A stretch of 6,368 nucleotides of DNA, from NCBI GenBank assembly GCA_903899865.1, contig CAIUKZ010000428.1, positions 1 through 6,368 of the forward strand, in the 5' to 3' direction. A program made the position numbers and the translations under genes. The notes under the pieces were generated by a model. That model saw nothing but the letters and a program-made list of their open reading frames with translations. It did not search any database and had not been told where the DNA came from. Each line of letters starts with the position of its first letter. Position 1 is the first letter of the stretch. Below, one piece after another: positions 5,438 through 6,368 of the stretch. Source of the stretch: an uncultured Bacteroidales bacterium. Its GTDB lineage: Bacteria > Bacteroidota > Bacteroidia > Bacteroidales > Paludibacteraceae.

Positions 5438-6368
5438 ATGAAACAAATCAATTGCTTTATCCCTTTTCTGGACCTAGAACAGACCAGAGCTACTGTAGCC
5501 AATCTACAACAATCTGAATTGGTAAATAAAATATACTTGCTTTCAACATCTACACCAACGAATGAACTTGCAGGATGTGAAATTCTGTCGATAGATTCGC
5601 AGAATAGTTCAAATACGATGTCTCAAATCATTGCTCACTCTACTGTGGCATACACCTTAATTTACACCAAAGCCACAGCACTTGAGCTAGGTCAATTTGC
5701 ATTGGATAGATTTATGACCATTGCCAATGACACAGCTGCGGGCTTGGTCTATTCGGATTATTATCAAATCATAGAGGGCACTCGTTCCAATCTGCCAGCT
5801 ATAGATTATCAAGAAGGAAGCGTCCGCGATGACTTCAATTTTGGATCCGTGCTGTTTTACTCTGCTGAAGTGCTTCATAAAATCTCAGTAACCAATGAAC
5901 CGGGGTATCAATTTGCAGGACTATATGATGTCCGTTTGAAAGTTTCACAAATTGCAAAATTGATTCATATCAATGAATACCTGTATACGGAGATTGAATT
6001 TGACAATAGAAAGTCGGGCGAGAAACAATTTGACTACGTGGATCCAAAGAACAGAGCCGTACAAATCGAAATGGAAAAAGCATGTACTGAGCATTTAAAG
6101 TCCATTGGTGCTTATCTGTCTCCCAACTTCCAAAACGTAGGATTTGACGATTGCGAATTCAGTTTTGAAGCAAGCGTGATTATACCAGTTCGCAATAGGG
6201 CGAAAACCATTGGAGACGCTATAAAATCAGTGCTTTTACAAGAAACTAGCTTTAAGTTTAACTTGATAATTATTGACAATTTTTCCACCGATGGCACAAG
6301 TGAAATTATTGAGCAATACGCTGCAACAGATTCTAGAATTATACACCTTATCCCTGAGAGAAAAGACC
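5438..6368 (+). CDS. Family 2 glycosyltransferase with divergent N-terminal half, C-terminus cut by window edge
   Basis: ATG at 5438 opens 310 complete codons to the right edge with no stop. A canonical GT-A family 2 nucleotide-sugar-binding region begins at SVIIPVRNR (residues 246-254), continues through an AIKSVLLQ helix, and reaches IIIDNFSTDGT (277-287, with Asp280 and Asp285 expected to contact the nucleotide). The DxD motif that holds the metal and the acceptor region lie beyond the window. The first 240 residues look like a second, degenerate GT-A-like domain: INCFIPF at 4-10, KIYLLSTS at 31-38, YTLIYTK at 72-78, and YSDYYQI at 105-111, which sits where a DxD-type motif would be. They then continue through conserved-looking DDFNFGSVLFY and SGEKQFDYVDPKNRAVQIEM. 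No signal peptide or membrane span is seen, so it probably acts on the cytosolic side, moving a sugar from a nucleotide donor to an unknown acceptor. Only 36 bp separate it from the upstream fusion gene and no terminator lies between, so they likely form one transcript. The leader contains no strong Shine-Dalgarno sequence. Confidence 0.85.
   Translation, partial: MKQINCFIPFLDLEQTRATVANLQQSELVNKIYLLSTSTPTNELAGCEILSIDSQNSSNTMSQIIAHSTVAYTLIYTKATALELGQFALDRFMTIANDTAAGLVYSDYYQIIEGTRSNLPAIDYQEGSVRDDFNFGSVLFYSAEVLHKISVTNEPGYQFAGLYDVRLKVSQIAKLIHINEYLYTEIEFDNRKSGEKQFDYVDPKNRAVQIEMEKACTEHLKSIGAYLSPNFQNVGFDDCEFSFEASVIIPVRNRAKTIGDAIKSVLLQETSFKFNLIIIDNFSTDGTSEIIEQYAATDSRIIHLIPERKD

Noticed and set aside
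5014..6297. Several 61-68 codon open frames on either strand within the fusion and glycosyltransferase genes
   Set aside because: All overlap strongly supported coding sequence and show no motif of their own.

Overview
The window looks like a chromosomal stretch from a member of the Bacteroidota. The evidence is moderately low GC, start codons without strong Shine-Dalgarno sequences, promoter boxes of the TAnnTTTG type, a lipoprotein carrying a Ser-Asp-Asp surface-export-like signal after its cysteine, and the very characteristic NagB/PIG-L fusion followed by a two-part family 2 glycosyltransferase. I cannot name the genus.

Layout. Positions 1-2419 hold a minus-strand gene pair: a lipoprotein with an Ig-like region and a parallel beta-helix (953-2419), followed 13 bp downstream by a secreted endonuclease/exonuclease/phosphatase-fold protein (1-939) that runs off the left edge. 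Positions 2420-2865 are non-coding. They are dominated by a 298-bp element (2450-2747) bounded by imperfect terminal inverted repeats and filled with nested palindromes, which looks like a MITE or other dispersed palindromic intergenic repeat. Positions 2866-3144 encode a 92-residue basic protein of unknown function, closed by a perfect 15-bp hairpin terminator. After a 268-bp gap come two plus-strand genes 36 bp apart: a 662-residue NagB-like/PIG-L fusion (3413-5401) and a glycosyltransferase (5438 to beyond the right edge).

How the genes fit together. The plus-strand pair suggests amino-sugar or surface-glycan chemistry: a sugar-phosphate isomerase/deaminase fold, a de-N-acetylase fold and a glycosyltransferase in one probable transcript. 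However, the NagB-like half lacks three of the four residues that perform catalysis in E. coli NagB, so its usual annotation as glucosamine-6-phosphate deaminase is doubtful. The minus-strand pair is an envelope/secreted module of unknown substrate.

The two most notable items are the nested-palindrome element, whose left end abuts a possible -7 box of the lipoprotein gene, and the catalytically altered NagB domain fused to an apparently intact PIG-L metal site. I found no tRNA, rRNA, CRISPR array, complete insertion sequence or clear new multi-gene system.
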